From NCBI GenBank assembly GCA_905221615.1, contig CAJNDT010001292.1:1-64000 (forward strand): a stretch of DNA of 64,000 nucleotides, written 5' to 3'. Both the position numbers and the translations under genes were made by a program. Under the pieces are notes generated by a model. The model was not told the DNA's origin, did not search any database, and worked only from the letters and a program-made list of their open reading frames with translations. Positions 30,306-40,628 of the stretch are shown here, piece by piece; positions within the stretch are counted from its first letter, which is position 1, and each line of letters begins with the position of its first letter. This stretch comes from Symbiodinium sp. CCMP2592. Taxonomy: Eukaryota; Sar; Dinophyceae; Suessiales; Symbiodiniaceae.

Positions 30306-30883
30306 AGAGCGGCCTTGCCGGTCCTGGGGTCGTAGACCATACCGTACTTGCCACTGTTCGCCTCGCCATCCTCGTCACCGTCCTCCTCGTAGTCCTCCGG
30401 CTCCTCGTCGTTCCAGTCCTCGTCGTTTGGCGCTTCGGAGGCCGATTTGCCCCCGACACAGGAAGGCAACGAAGTGCACGAAAGAGATCGAGATGGCACG
30501 GCCTTTCCACCAACTCGCAACGGGGCTGCCACGGGTCTGTCTCGGCGAGTCGATGGCTTCGGTCGGGCAGTTGACGGCGAAGGGGTTGCTCCGGAGCTGC
30601 CAAGGCTGAGGGTAGAGCTTGCAAGTGCACGATTAAGGGTCGGGATTGTCGACGAAGGCGGTGATGTCTGGGGCGGATTCGGCTTTGGGCTTGAGGACTT
30701 GCTTCGTCTGATCGACTTTGCGGGAGGGCCCTCAGCCGCTTCATCCTTCACTCGCTTCCTCTGGAGCTGATCCTCGATCTTCCTGAGCTGGTGTAGAAGG
30801 TTGTCTTTCTCCTGCTGCAGGAGATCATCATCATCGGACTCCCCACCGGAGCCAGTGCGTGGAGGGGTCTTCTTCGGCCCATC
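30306..30883 (-). CDS. Multi-exon gene, exon with coiled coil and Ser/Pro-rich linker
   Basis: 193 codons between a CTATAG acceptor and a CT/GTGTGTGT donor. The N-terminal part is GSGGESDDDD followed by LLQQEKDNLLHQLRKIEDQL (heptad pattern, coiled coil). A Ser/Pro/Arg-rich linker follows and then an acidic block (DEDWNDEEPEDYEEDGDED). It ends YGMVYDPRTGKAA. The best-supported exon of this gene. Confidence 0.55.
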
Positions 30884-30984
30884 CTATAGTTGACTGGTCA
30901 CCTAAAATTTAGGTGACCGAGAAAGAGATAGAGAGAAAGGAGAGCTGGATACCTACCTACCTACATACACACACACACACATAC

Positions 30985-31103
30985 ATAAAGGCATATATAT
31001 ATATATATATATATTTACACGTCTATATATATATATATATATATATGCTAGCTATCTATCTACAAATGCCTCATGAACACAATTAGAGGATATGCCCTGC
31101 GAG

Positions 31104-31165
<62 letters not shown>

Positions 31166-31170
31166 GAGAG
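30985..31170 (+). repeat. (TA)n and (GA)n microsatellites
   Basis: Two TA runs at 30990-31010 and 31024-31046, then about 58 bp of GA at 31106-31163. They are intronic between 30883 and 31290. Confidence 0.95.
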
Positions 31171-31289
31171 AGCCAGAGAGAGGGAAAGGAGAAAGAGAAA
31201 GAGAGACAGATATAGACATATATATAGTTATGTATATGCGTTTAACTATGGTTTAGAACAATTGATTCATACATGCTGTCATCCATTTA

Positions 31290-31533
31290 GTTTCAACAAC
31301 ATGCAGTCCTTGCTCTTGGAAGGTGCTTTGGGCGACCGGGCTTTTTTCCCTCGGGAGGCACTTCGGGGTTCGACTGGGGCCGTGTCCGGCTGTGTCGCCG
31401 GAAAGAGGGTTTCGGCTAGCGTGGTAGGCGAAGACCCAGACTCTGCATCACCATTCTCCACTGCATTGAACCTCGATTCGAGTCTTTGCGGAACGAAGCG
31501 ATCATCGGCTTGTGCATGACCGCCAAGCCCCAC
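31290..31533 (-). CDS. Multi-exon gene, low-complexity exon
   Basis: After a TTGCCCAG acceptor: VGLGGHAQADDRFVPQRL, then SRFNAVENGDAESGSSP and a basic end SRGKKARSPKAPSKSKD. Disordered, with no domain recognised. Confidence 0.45.
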
Positions 31534-31789
31534 CTGGGCAACCCAAACATAGCCCCAGGAACCGTTGCAGAACTCGAAGTATTTCGAGGTTTAGGGGTAT
31601 GGGATTATGGTACTATAGTGATCCTGAGAACATATGGGAATGGGCTTTATAACAAGGTTTTGTGGGTCTTGGGTTTTAATTTTTGTTTTGAGTTTGGAGC
31701 AGTGCGGGTTGCTGGCTTTAGTGGTTTGGGGCTTCAGAGGCTCGGCTTTATAGGGCTTTGGGGGTTTAGGGCTACCCGAAGCCACGGAA

Positions 31790-31874
31790 CCCTCTCGGAG
31801 GTTCCAGATCGCCTCTTCTTCGGCGTGGCTTTACCAGCCGGGCTGCCCAGCTCGTTGAGCATGTTCTGCAGATC
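31790..31874 (-). CDS. Multi-exon gene, short exon
   Basis: After a TTCTGTAG acceptor: DLQNMLNELGSPAGKAT, then PKKRRSGTSERV. PKKRR could serve as a nuclear localisation signal. Confidence 0.45.
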
Positions 31875-31939
31875 CTACAGAAAGGTATGTTTGTGTGTAT
31901 ATACATGTGCACATATGTTCGAGATTTGGGGGGGCTCAA

Positions 31940-32140
31940 CAAGAACACCTATATGCGGCAGCTGCTGGTATGTCCTCCAGCTGGTTTTCCAAACCCTCAT
32001 CCGTAACCTCCTTCTTGCAAGCCACTGCACCAGCCATGGGCGGAGAGGCTTTCTTGCTAGCCCTCACCATCCTACAGCTACAGCACCCACAACACACAGG
32101 CTTCTGCTTGATCTCAGACATCACCGGAGCACATGAGCTG
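31940..32140 (-). CDS. Multi-exon gene, Cys-rich exon
   Basis: After a GGCTGCAG acceptor: SCAPVMSEIKQKPVCCGC, then CSCRMVRASKKASPPMAG and EVTDEGLENQLEDIPAAA. Five Cys within ten residues suggest metal binding. Confidence 0.4.
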
Positions 32141-32370
32141 CAGCCTGCACACCTATAAAATGGCTTGGTAATGCGGGATGCAGTTTGGAAAAGTGGCCTC
32201 TTTGTAAAATGTGACCTCTTACGGTTTCTTGTTGGGTTTTTGTTGGGATAGCCCTACGGCTTTTTACGGCCTCTTGTTGGGCTTTTGTTGGGATTTTACG
32301 CTTTCGTTACGCCCTACGGTTTTTTTACGGCTCATTACGGTTTTGGCCGCTGACCTCCCTATCCCGATAA

Positions 32371-32402
32371 ATCCCAACATAATGTCGACATTATGTTGGG
32401 AT
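32371..32402. repeat. Perfect 32-bp palindrome
   Basis: Arms ATCCCAACATAATGTC and its exact complement. It lies in a repeat-like stretch (32205-32440) rich in TTGTTGGG and TTACGG words and ending CGAAAAAAAATAATTTCC, which resembles 25363-25382 near the left end of the 14-kb insertion. Possibly a small nested element. Confidence 0.8.
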
Positions 32403-32439
32403 ACGGTTACGGCTTTGGGTGGTCCCCGAAAAAAAATAA

Positions 32440-32988
32440 TTTCCTAGGTGTAACAGAACCTGCCTGGAAAAGATCGCAGATCTAATTAAAGCGAAAGTAC
32501 ACCCGAAAAAAACATCACAACCCACACTCTCCAATCCGCCGAAATCCGCCGAAATGCTAAACCCGTCTGAAAAGCCCATAAAAGCCAACTTGTTGGAACT
32601 CAAGAGCCACCGGCACTTTGCATTCTCGCCGTAGAATCATCCAATACCGAGACACGAATTCTAGCTATGCGAAGCACTATGGAGTCCGACTCAAGCCAAG
32701 CCTTCGGGCCCGGAATACAAACCTATAGTTAATCCTGAACAAACGAAGCCCTATGTAGTCCGAGCTAAATACCCACCCGACCCAAACAACCTCTGGACCA
32801 ACCAAATTGGAATACTTATGCCCACACATCACTAACCTCACTACCAACCTCTCAGCGAGGTCTGACGAATCTCGGCTGCCTGCAGCGAGCCCGTTCGGTA
32901 AGGGGAGAACCTTTGGGAGATTATATAGGCTCGTATATATACATATATATATATATGTAAGAACAGACATATGTCTACATACATACAC

Positions 32989-33024
<36 letters not shown>

Positions 33025-34660
33025 GTATATATATATATATATATATTTATACAGATATGATGTACATTTAAATATCGGGGTGCTTCGGGATCGATAAGGT
33101 CTCCGTGGTTGGAGAAAAGGTTTCTTTGGAATTCGTGCGGGGCTGGGTTGTTGAAACTGCTACAAAACTACAAGTTCGATTGTGCTGTCATAATAGGAGG
33201 GTGAGGAATATTCTTGCGAGCAATGAACCCTTTGTACCTCTGTAGACTCTGTAAAACCATATTTAATCTTAGAAGTCCTACTGAGTCGGGGCTCGGGTTC
33301 TATCGTGGGGACACTAATAAACTTTCCCGAAAGGGCTTTGTTAAAATGGTTGGGGCAGGGCTTTATTTAAATCTTTCCCGACTAGCTATCCTATCACCCC
33401 ACAGCCAGCAAGCAAACCACCAGGCGTGAAAGTCGGTGCCTTCGAAACTTATGGAGCAGTATCAGGATCTAGAGAGCTAGAGTACCGAAGCGAATCTCTT
33501 CTTTGATCTTTCTTAATCGTTCTTATTACGAACGATGTAAACCAGACAAGAAAGCATGGAGACTGTTCAAGTCGCAAGTATGTGTGCTGCTCTGAAACAA
33601 CATGACCCTTTAGGGGTTAGGGGCTTGGGGGTTTAGGGTTATATAGGTTTAGTGGTAGGGTCTTTAAACTTTGCATGCAGAAGCTATACCAGACCCTTTA
33701 TAAAGTTTACCCATATCGAAACCCCAACACACCCACATGGAACTACCTCACTCTTGGCCCGGGCAATTCCTAAGCCTTCTGTAAGCAATATGCGGCTCTA
33801 GGGTTTCTAACACATACATACATGTATATACATATATACGACTGTTTCTGCTTGTGCTTAAGGACTTAGTTACTTAGTGATTGTTTGTTGCAATGGAACT
33901 AGACAGGACAGGCAGCCAAACAGCACAGAACCGTCCTTCGTAATCCCAAAGGCCCGAACACCTGCAACACAAAACCCTGAGCAGCCCCAACCCTCCGAAA
34001 AGATGCGGTCTATCCTGGCCGAATAAAACCGCAATCCACCCATTATTGTAACTTGAAAACCCGTTTGCGTAGAGACCTGGGTCCGGGATGGGCTTCGCGA
34101 ACCTGTGCGGATTGTCGTTGTTGGGGTTTCGAGCTATTAATTGGTTCTAGGCCGGGGCTTGAATCTGCGGTTGGATTGCAAAGTGTACTTGGGCTCAAGA
34201 TAGGACGGGGAGTTTTAAATTAAAATGCCGACAGAGTGTACGATGATTTTGGGAGGCTTCGGTTTTTTGATCAGGGCTAAAGGTTGCGGTTATAGGTTAG
34301 CAGGGCAGAAAGATACTTGTGATTAGGCCGGGTATGCATTGCAGAGCAAATTCGCAGGCTTGAAGGAACGTTTCGGCAAAGGTTTAGGGGCATAGGGTTC
34401 GTAGGGTTTAGAAAGGACCAGAGGCCGAGAGATACATCTTGTTTACTGAAGTTTAAACCCAGCAGCATAATGTAGACGAGAAAGCCAGCAGCAGACTCCA
34501 GAACCCAATCTCGGGCAATCTGAGCAACCCCTACCTTCCCAAAGCCGGGCCTTCGCACATCCATCACTCGGAGGGCTCGCACGAACAAGGCCATACAGCA
34601 ATGCTAAGAATGTGCCATGCCACCGATGCTTGTTCTGAGCTGCTGGACATAATTAGTGAA
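32440..34660. other. No gene confidently seen
   Basis: Unique, partly AT-rich sequence with TA microsatellites (32935-33050) and isolated TTTAGGG-like words. Short ORFs only. A long intron or intergenic part of the 14-kb insertion. Confidence 0.5.
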
Positions 34661-34689
34661 TAACTATGCTATTGCTTGACTTGGCACTA

Positions 34690-34870
34690 GCAGCACCACT
34701 GAAGAAGTGTTGAAACAACAAGAAGCATCGGCAATTCTCTCGCGGTGCTCACAAAAGAACTTTCCAGGCAGCACCATTAAACTAACCCAACAAAGATAGC
34801 CGGATTCGCCCTTGGTCTCCTTGACGATGCTCCGAGTGTAGCCAGCAGATCTTGATTGAAGAATACGACG
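34690..34870 (-). CDS. Multi-exon gene, possible exon
   Basis: Reads GYTRSIVKETKGESGYL, then CEHRERIADASCCF. Plausible composition but splice sites not fixed; weak support. Confidence 0.3.
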
Positions 34871-35223
34871 AACCACCACCGTAGGCCTGCGGGGGGAACG
34901 ATTCGCACGAAAGGATTAGGGTTTGTCGTTCAACTCTGCCGAGGATGCTACTGCGACTTCAACAACATGCAGCTGATTGCCAGGAGACCACGGGCAAGCA
35001 AACGTCTTTTTGTCCAATGTTGAACAGGCACGGACTACTCCCGAAGCTCATGCGAAGCACACTATCTTGGCCTTCGCTCGACCAATTAGGTAGGAGGCAT
35101 GAGAGGTCCACAACATGTAACATAAAGATTGCAAGGTTCTGGACTCCATGAAGTATGCATACACTATTCTTGGTGTGTAACCTCCCCCTATCCTCCCCCT
35201 AAGTTCCCAGTAGAAAAACTCGC

Positions 35224-35478
35224 TCAGGCCCCCTCGCTGGGAGCTGCATACAAACAGCTTTTTGAAGCCTCAAACTTCTTGAATGAATCGTTCGGATCGA
35301 AGCCAACATGAAGATCAAGGGCCTCAGATATTTGGTAATGTTGTTCAGTTCTGATCGGTTCGTGATTGTATGCAGGGTTCTTTGTCAGCAGAGATACAAG
35401 CTGCTTGATGGGCAAGAAGTTGGCCATCACGTCAACCTTCGTGGATCCACAGTAGGCAACCTTAGCGGCAATTATCAC
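35224..35478 (-). CDS. Multi-exon gene, exon
   Basis: Reads AYCGSTKVDVMANFLPIK, then ALDLHVGFDPNDSFKKFEAS. The mixed hydrophobic/polar content looks like a folded segment. No family recognised. Confidence 0.4.
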   Translation of the reverse strand: MIIAAKVAYCGSTKVDVMANFLPIKQLVSLLTKNPAYNHEPIRTEQHYQISEALDLHVGFDPNDSFKKFEASKSCLYAAPSEGA

Positions 35479-35543
35479 AACAACTTAGAATGCACTCCGA
35501 ACCATTCCACAATGAAGGTTTGAATCAACCTCAGCCTAGACAC

Positions 35544-35666
35544 CTGGGGACTGTCCGGGGTTGCCTCCAAGAGCCCAAAGCCAGCTCGGGACCAGTAGGC
35601 CATGATCTTGTGCTTGGCCCCGGCTCGATTGAACTCGTGGATGAAAGCTTTGATCTCGAGCTCGTC
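35544..35666 (-). CDS. Multi-exon gene, 41-codon exon
   Basis: Bounded by an ACCGTAG acceptor and a CCCCAG/GTGTCT donor, exactly 41 codons, phase 0 at both ends: DELEIKAFIHEFNRAGAK, then HKIMAYWSRAGFGLLEA and TPDSPQ. It lacks an ATG, so a start-based scan does not show it. Confidence 0.55.
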
Positions 35667-35739
35667 CTACGGTACTTACACATCACAGCCCTTAGAAATA
35701 TGTGTGGCAATATGTGCTCTGGTTTCCACATCGCGAACG

Positions 35740-36249
35740 GTCCTCGGTACGTGTCCCTGGCGGCTTCTCTCTCTTCGCTTTGGCTTTCGGATTGGGGTTC
35801 TTTGCCTTTGCTTTGGCCTTGGCCTTGGCTTTTGGGCGGGGTGAGTTTTCCTCCTCCTCTCCTTCTCCGTCCGGCTCCTTTTCCCCTTTCGAGATCTTAG
35901 CAGCCGGCCTTTTGCAGACCGGTCCTTTCTTCTTCATCGCCTTGGGCCACTCACTCCAATCCTCCTCCCAATCATCCTCCCACTCCTTAGCAGACCACTC
36001 CTTGGAAGCTTTGGTTTTGGCACGTTTCAGCTTTCTTTTCGATGGCTGGGGATGCTCCTCCTCCTTCTCCTGTGGCTCCTGTGGCTCCTTCGAACCTTCC
36101 TCTGGCTCCTGCGAACCCTGTGGCTCCTTTGAACCCTGTGCCCCGTCTGCATCCTCCTGCTCCGAATCCCCTCGCTTGGCCTTGCCTTTGGCTCGTGCCT
36201 TCGCCTTCTTTCTTGCCTGCAAGCCCAGCTGATCTAGACGATCCACAAC
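35740..36249 (-). CDS. Multi-exon gene, Lys/Glu/Ala-rich exon with KRPAA
   Basis: After a CTTAG acceptor: QARKKAKARAKGKAKRG, repeated GSKEPQG/SQEPEE units, KEWEDDWEEDWSEWPK, then VCKRPAAK and (KA)n. The KRPAA motif and (KA)n repeats are frequent in dinoflagellate nuclear proteins. Highly charged and probably disordered, DNA- or RNA-contacting by inference. Confidence 0.5.
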
Positions 36250-36294
36250 CTAAGCTGCAAGAAGTTCTGTATGCTGAGCCCAATCCCTAAAGCC

Positions 36295-36378
36295 ACCCTG
36301 ATCGTGCAAGACGAGTCGCAGGAGCCATCTCCTGCTCAACTTGCACCAGCTGGGTGTCCATGGCATCCATCGCGGATC
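36295..36378 (-). CDS. Multi-exon gene, short exon
   Basis: After a CCCCTCAG acceptor the strand reads MDAMDTQLVQVEQEMAP, then ATRLARSG. A short amphipathic helix. Confidence 0.4.
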
Positions 36379-36379
36379 C

Positions 36380-37600
36380 TGAGGGGATTGGTTTGGTGGG
36401 CTTATAAGTTTCTATGTTGGATATATGCACATATATAAAACAATTTTAAGTATATAAATACATATATATATGATATGTTTGTATGCAGGCATGTGTGTGT
36501 GTGTCCATCTGGTGTGTAGCCCTAGGTGTGTCATGTATGTCTATGATTACAGTTGTTTTCGTATTTACAAAGATGTACTATGTTGAAATAATGTAGACAT
36601 ATATAAGCACATAAAATGGCACATACTTGTGCAGATAGATAGATAGGTAGATAGGTAGATAGACACATAGAAAGATATATGCGTGAGTATCCTTTTGGCC
36701 TGCATGTATGCGTGTGCGGGCCCTTTGCCTGTTGTGTGGGGAGACGGGGCGGGAGAGGGGTGTAATTGCCTATATGAAAGCCTCTATACGATTGCAGATC
36801 CTTATCACTCCTATGCCTGTGCAATGGCAAACTCGTGATTTGATAGCTTATTTGTTATGCTTCTTGTTTGGTGTGTACGTGTCTATCGGTGAACAATATT
36901 GCAGCTTTTGTTGATTTGCATACCTAGATATATACATAAGTGCAACATGCACAGATGATGTGAGTGTGTGTGTGTGTATGTATATATATATATATATATA
37001 TAGATAATGCATCTATGCCAGTAATTGAGCAAATTACATAACTACGTAGTGACTGTATTTTGGAAATATGTGTATATGTGTATATATATAGTATATATTT
37101 GTTTAACCATATGTGCATATAAAACCCCGGGGATGTCTTTTTCAGCCAAATGCGAGTGCATACACACATCATTTGCAAGAATACTTCATGCTGTAATTTC
37201 ATAAAATGTATCTGAATGGCCTTTGGGCCTTTGGGATAATATCGGCAATATGTTTATGTGTCTGTATGCAGGCATGCACCTCATGTGTTTATGCATACAT
37301 ATATATATATATATATATATGTATGGGTGCTTGCAACATATGCATACTGTGTAATGTATACGTACATGTGCATGTGTATGTTTACATGTAGATGCGTATG
37401 TAAAGGTGGGTTCGTGTAATTATGTGGTGGGATTGACTCTATGGGCTATAAAATTATTGGCGTATTTATCTTTTCAATTCATCACTATTTACAGTGTATG
37501 TAACCGCCCAACACTACAACCGTAAGAATGTCCGAATCGAAGAAAAGAATTGAACCCCGAATAGTCTGATCAAGAAACCCGCAGCAGCCGGAGCCGACAC
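36380..37600. other. Intronic microsatellite-rich stretch
   Basis: (TG)n, (TA)n and GATA-type tracts (36640-36665, 36963-37002, 37298-37320). No coding block seen. Confidence 0.6.
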
Positions 37601-37639
37601 CTGTGCCGCCTCTTCAGCTGCCTGTTTTTTCTCGGCAAT

Positions 37640-38022
37640 CCTCGGCTAGGAGAATCGAAACTATGCGAACACACCCTTCGACAAACGACTCCCAAAGCTT
37701 GCACAGATATGACTCGACCCCCCAAATAGAGATGAGCCACCGTGCTCGGATGCTGGCAATCTGCTGCTCCAACATACGACGTTTCATATCTCGGGCTGCT
37801 TCAATACCACCCGTCACAACACAGTCATCATCGTCATCCACAGGAACCGCTGCGGCACGGGGAGCTGGCTTCGTTTTCGCAGCCGTGGCCACCAAAACTT
37901 TTTCCACAACTTCCCCACCCTCTTCCTTTCTTTCTTCCTCATCATCATCATCACCATGATCCCCGCCCTCGTGCCCGTCGGCGGCAGGCACATCCAGCTC
38001 TGGATAAGCTGCCTCGCAGAAA
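37640..38022 (-). CDS. Multi-exon gene, acidic exon
   Basis: After a CTGCGAG acceptor: AAYPELDVPAADGHEGGD, an Asp/Glu run, VVEKVLVATAAKTKPAP, then CVVTGGIEAARDMKRRM. It joins the exon at 38080 in phase 0 across a 57-nt GT-AG intron. The 3' limit is uncertain. Confidence 0.45.
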
Positions 38023-38079
38023 AGCAAAGACAATCCCGGACACAACAATGATGTGGCAACAAGCATCATGAGCCCCTAC

Positions 38080-38168
38080 AATAAATTCAATTCCTGCCTT
38101 CGCTCCGAAGGCGGCCACGATATGGCGATACGTGATATCCTTGGGTGGTTGGAAGCTTTGGCAACCAC
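38080..38168 (-). CDS. Multi-exon gene, short exon
   Basis: After a TTGGTAG acceptor: GCQSFQPPKDITYRHIV, then AAFGAKAGIEFI, ending ATT/GTAGGG. Phase-compatible with the exon at 38022. Confidence 0.45.
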
Positions 38169-38214
38169 CTACCAAAATGACAGATGGCCTAATTCATGCA
38201 TGAAGTCTTAACTG

Positions 38215-38709
38215 CTACTGAGATTCCCGGGATGCTCGGTCACTGACAAACTGCTTCTTGCACATTGACAGCAGGCTTTTAATGTGCTTCGCATCCGAAT
38301 GACAAGTAGCCATGACTGCATCTGGCAAGCGAAAGCTTTCAGGCAACTTGGGAGGTCTCCCTGCTGCGGCAGCCCGGCGCTTTTCCTTGGCCTCGTAGTA
38401 CTTATGCCACAAAGCAGAAAGCTCCGAAACCAAAACCTCAATACTCGGGATTTTCAAGCTCCGTGCAGCTAGCATCTGCACCATGATAGGTTTCAGAAAC
38501 ATATCGTTGGCGACAGCCGTAGCTTGGATGCAAACCGGGCTTTTTTCGCCTTCCGGAGGCAGAACCAACCCTTTTGCTCCTTCCTCCATGAGTCTCTCTT
38601 TCACCTCAGGATTCTGATGCCATGCTGCAGCCAAGCCCGCCAGTTCCACCTCCTGAACCTCGCGATCCATGGCCCACCACGTGTGACTGTCTCGGGCCCA
38701 CAAATGATC
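38215..38709 (-). CDS. Multi-exon gene, conserved-looking exon (DSHTWWAMDRE)
   Basis: About 160 codons: LWARDSHTWWAMDREVQE, SPVCIQATAVANDMFLKP, ALWHKYYEAKEKRRAA, then a basic end. A TTTGAG acceptor lies just before it. From memory this matches a family of Symbiodiniaceae hypothetical proteins with a (D)SHTWW start, a CAVH-like core and a W-x-x-YY-x-AK segment; unverified. It is the most upstream block I can see of the gene spanning 28.1-38.7 kb. Confidence 0.5.
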   Translation of the reverse strand, partial: DHLWARDSHTWWAMDREVQEVELAGLAAAWHQNPEVKERLMEEGAKGLVLPPEGEKSPVCIQATAVANDMFLKPIMVQMLAARSLKIPSIEVLVSELSALWHKYYEAKEKRRAAAAGRPPKLPESFRLPDAVMATCHSDAKHIKSLLSMCKKQFVSDRASRESQ

Positions 38710-39275
38710 TCAAATGCAGCAGATCACAGACCCATTGTGACAACAGTGCTTTTCATCAGATCGTGTTGCACTCGCACATGCTGCACAAAGTAATGTGAAG
38801 CGAAACGAGAAATCAACAGTTTGCGGGGCTGGGCACACCTGTACCTCGGAGCCATCCATGACGAATGAGAGGGCAGCAGCCCATGGCAAATGTTGCTGCT
38901 GATTGCAGAAGCTGCTTGTTTGCTTCTCGATGCGAATCCAAACTGCTGCGATGCCAGCTGTCTTTCTATCAACCGAAGTTCCAGAAACCTAACTAGTGTG
39001 ATATGACCCCTCTATGGACCGAGTAACCCAAACCCCTAAGTGCCTTGTAATGCCTTGATCCGGATCGTCGGCGAGTCGTCGCAGGGCTGTTTGTGGCCTG
39101 AAGTAGAGGCGATCTTGGATGGGATAATGGGGGTTCGGACACGGTTCGGGCGGTATATCTTATGGGTTTAAGGGAAGATGCCCTGAGGAAGTTGTTGGCT
39201 GTTCACGAGGGCTATTCCTAAAATCCGACCGCTTTCAACCCATCAAAAAAAACAATTTATAAACCCCTTTACGGC
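38710..39275. other. No gene confidently seen; right part of the 14-kb insertion
   Basis: One 82-codon minus-strand frame (38724-38972) is possible as a 5' exon but has no supporting features. The remainder is unique sequence before the inverted terminus. Confidence 0.5.
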
Positions 39276-39340
39276 CGCTTTACGGGGAAATCCAGATTTC
39301 AGGAAGAGGCTGGATTTAAGTGGCCGCTAGGATCTCCAGG

Positions 39341-39605
39341 TAAACCCTAGCACCCTGAACCCTAAACCTTCGGCCCCGAAACCCTAAACCCTAGCACCCA
39401 AACCCTAAACCCTCGGCCCCGAAACCCTAAATCCTAAACCCTCGGCCCCGAAACCCTAAACCCAAGGCCCCGAAACCCTCAACCCTAGGCCCTTAAAGCC
39501 TAGACCCTAGCACCCAATCCCTAAACCCTCGGCCCCGAAACCCTAAACCCAAGGCCCCAAACCATCAACCCTAGGGCCCTAAACCCTCAACCCTCGGGCC
39601 TTAAA
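39341..39605 (-). repeat. CCCTAAA-type array inside A1, right part
   Basis: Continues the array broken at 25275 and matches A3 42287-42545 almost base for base. Confidence 0.85.
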
Positions 39606-39695
39606 AGATTTCGGGCTTCCTGCTTCCATTCTACTGTTAAACCAACAACCTACGCTGTCGCATCTTGGCGCTTGCGCCTTCTAAAATTTAGGGTT

Positions 39696-40161
39696 CATGT
39701 CCGGAGTTTTGGGCGGTTTTGTGCGGTTTTGTGCGGTTTTGGGCGGGTTTCGCCTTTTGCTTTTGCTGGGTAGTTGCTTTGGTGGGTCCTTTGGAGGCCT
39801 TTTGCTTTTGCCGGGTAGTTGCTTTGGTGGAGGGTTCATGTCCGGAGTTTTGGGCGGTTTTGTGCGGTTTTGTGCGGTTTTGGGCGGGTTTTGTGCGGGT
39901 TTTGCCTTTTGCTTTTGCTTGCTATAGAAATTGTTTAGGGTTCAGGAAATTGTTTAGGGTTCAGGTCCGGAGTTTTGTGCGGTTTTGGGCGGGTTTTGTG
40001 CGGGTTTTGCCTTTTGCTTTTGCTTGCTATAGAAATTGTTTAGGGTTCAGGAAATTGTTTAGGGTTCAGGTTTTGGGCGGGTTTTGTGTTTTGCTTTGCC
40101 TAAACAATTTCTATTTATCCTGGGCTTGAGGGTTTAGGGTTTATAGAAATTGTTTAGGGTT
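39696..40161 (+). mobile_element. D1: class D element, first 466-bp tandem unit
   Basis: Starts CATGTCCGGAGTTTTGGG right after A1 and a TTTAGGG-type link. It contains repeated TTGTGCGG and TTTTGCTTTTGC words, includes TATAGAAATTGTTTAGGG and ends with the inverse CTAAACAATTTCTAT plus TTATCCTGGGCTTGAGGG and TTTAGGG. The inverted words again make an asymmetric, hairpin-capable 3' end. The overlapping Phe/Gly/Val-rich ORFs are repeat translations. Confidence 0.6.
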
Positions 40162-40611
40162 CATGTCCGGAGTTTTGGGCGGTTTTGTGCGGTTTTGTGC
40201 GGTTTTGGGCGGGTTTCGCCTTTTGCTTTTGCTGGGTAGTTGCTTTGGTGGGTCCTTTGGAGGCCTTTTGCTTTTGCCGGGTAGTTGCTTTGGTGGAGGG
40301 TTCATGTCCGGAGTTTTGGGCGGTTTTGTGCGGTTTTGTGCGGTTTTGGGCGGGTTTTGTGCGGGTTTTGCCTTTTGCTTTTGCTTGCTATAGAAATTGT
40401 TTAGGGTTCAGGAAATTGTTTAGGGTTCAGGTCCGGAGTTTTGTGCGGTTTTGGGCGGGTTTTGTGCGGGTTTTGCCTTTTGCTTTTGCTTGCTATAGAA
40501 ATTGTTTAGGGTTCAGGAAATTGTTTAGGGTTCAGGTTTTGGGCGGGTTTTGTGTTTTGCTTTGCCTAAACAATTTCTATTTATCCTGGGCTTGAGGGTT
40601 TAGGGTTTAAG
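40162..40611 (+). mobile_element. D2: class D element, second tandem unit
   Basis: Repeats D1 with no difference I can see. It ends CTAAACAATTTCTATTTATC and GGGCTTGAGGG, then TTTAGGG repeats to A2. Confidence 0.6.
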
Positions 40612-40628
40612 GTTTAGGGTTTAGGGTT

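Larger units (their letters stand above)
25276..39340. mobile_element. 14,065-bp insertion with TA target duplication
   Basis: A1 reads ...AAACCC-TA-CCTGTAGAT at the left and GATCTCCAGG-TA-AACCCTAGCACC at the right. A3 holds the unoccupied site AAACCC-TA-AACCCTAGCACC at 42281-42299 in otherwise matching flanks. The ends are imperfect inverted repeats: CCTGTAGATACCTCCGGC against CCTGGAGATCCTAGCGGC, 13 of 18 identical. Both ends also carry a related subterminal word (ATCCGACCGCTTT, 25344 region and 39224 region). TA duplication fits Tc1/mariner-like and several other DNA transposons. The interior holds a long transposase-like ORF and a multi-exon gene. Confidence 0.8.
24518..39685 (+). mobile_element. 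A1: class A element interrupted by a 14-kb insertion
   Basis: The 5' end CGACAGCGTAG (24518-24528) follows TTGTT. The matching subterminal CTACGCTGTCG (39650-39660), hairpin GGCGCTTGCGCC and TTCTAAA terminus lie 15 kb away. Removing 25276-39340 plus one TA leaves an element of about 1.1 kb that aligns end to end with A3 (41529-42631): a leader with AACTTGAGGGTGCACTTC, a GC-rich core, a CCCTAAA-type array, and a tail with TTCCATTCTACTGTTAAACC. Confidence 0.85.

Noticed and set aside
39697..40595. Phe/Gly/Cys-rich ORFs (76 and 136 codons, each twice) as membrane proteins
   Set aside because: They are translations of TTTTGGGCGG and TTTTGCTTTTGC repeats in class D units.
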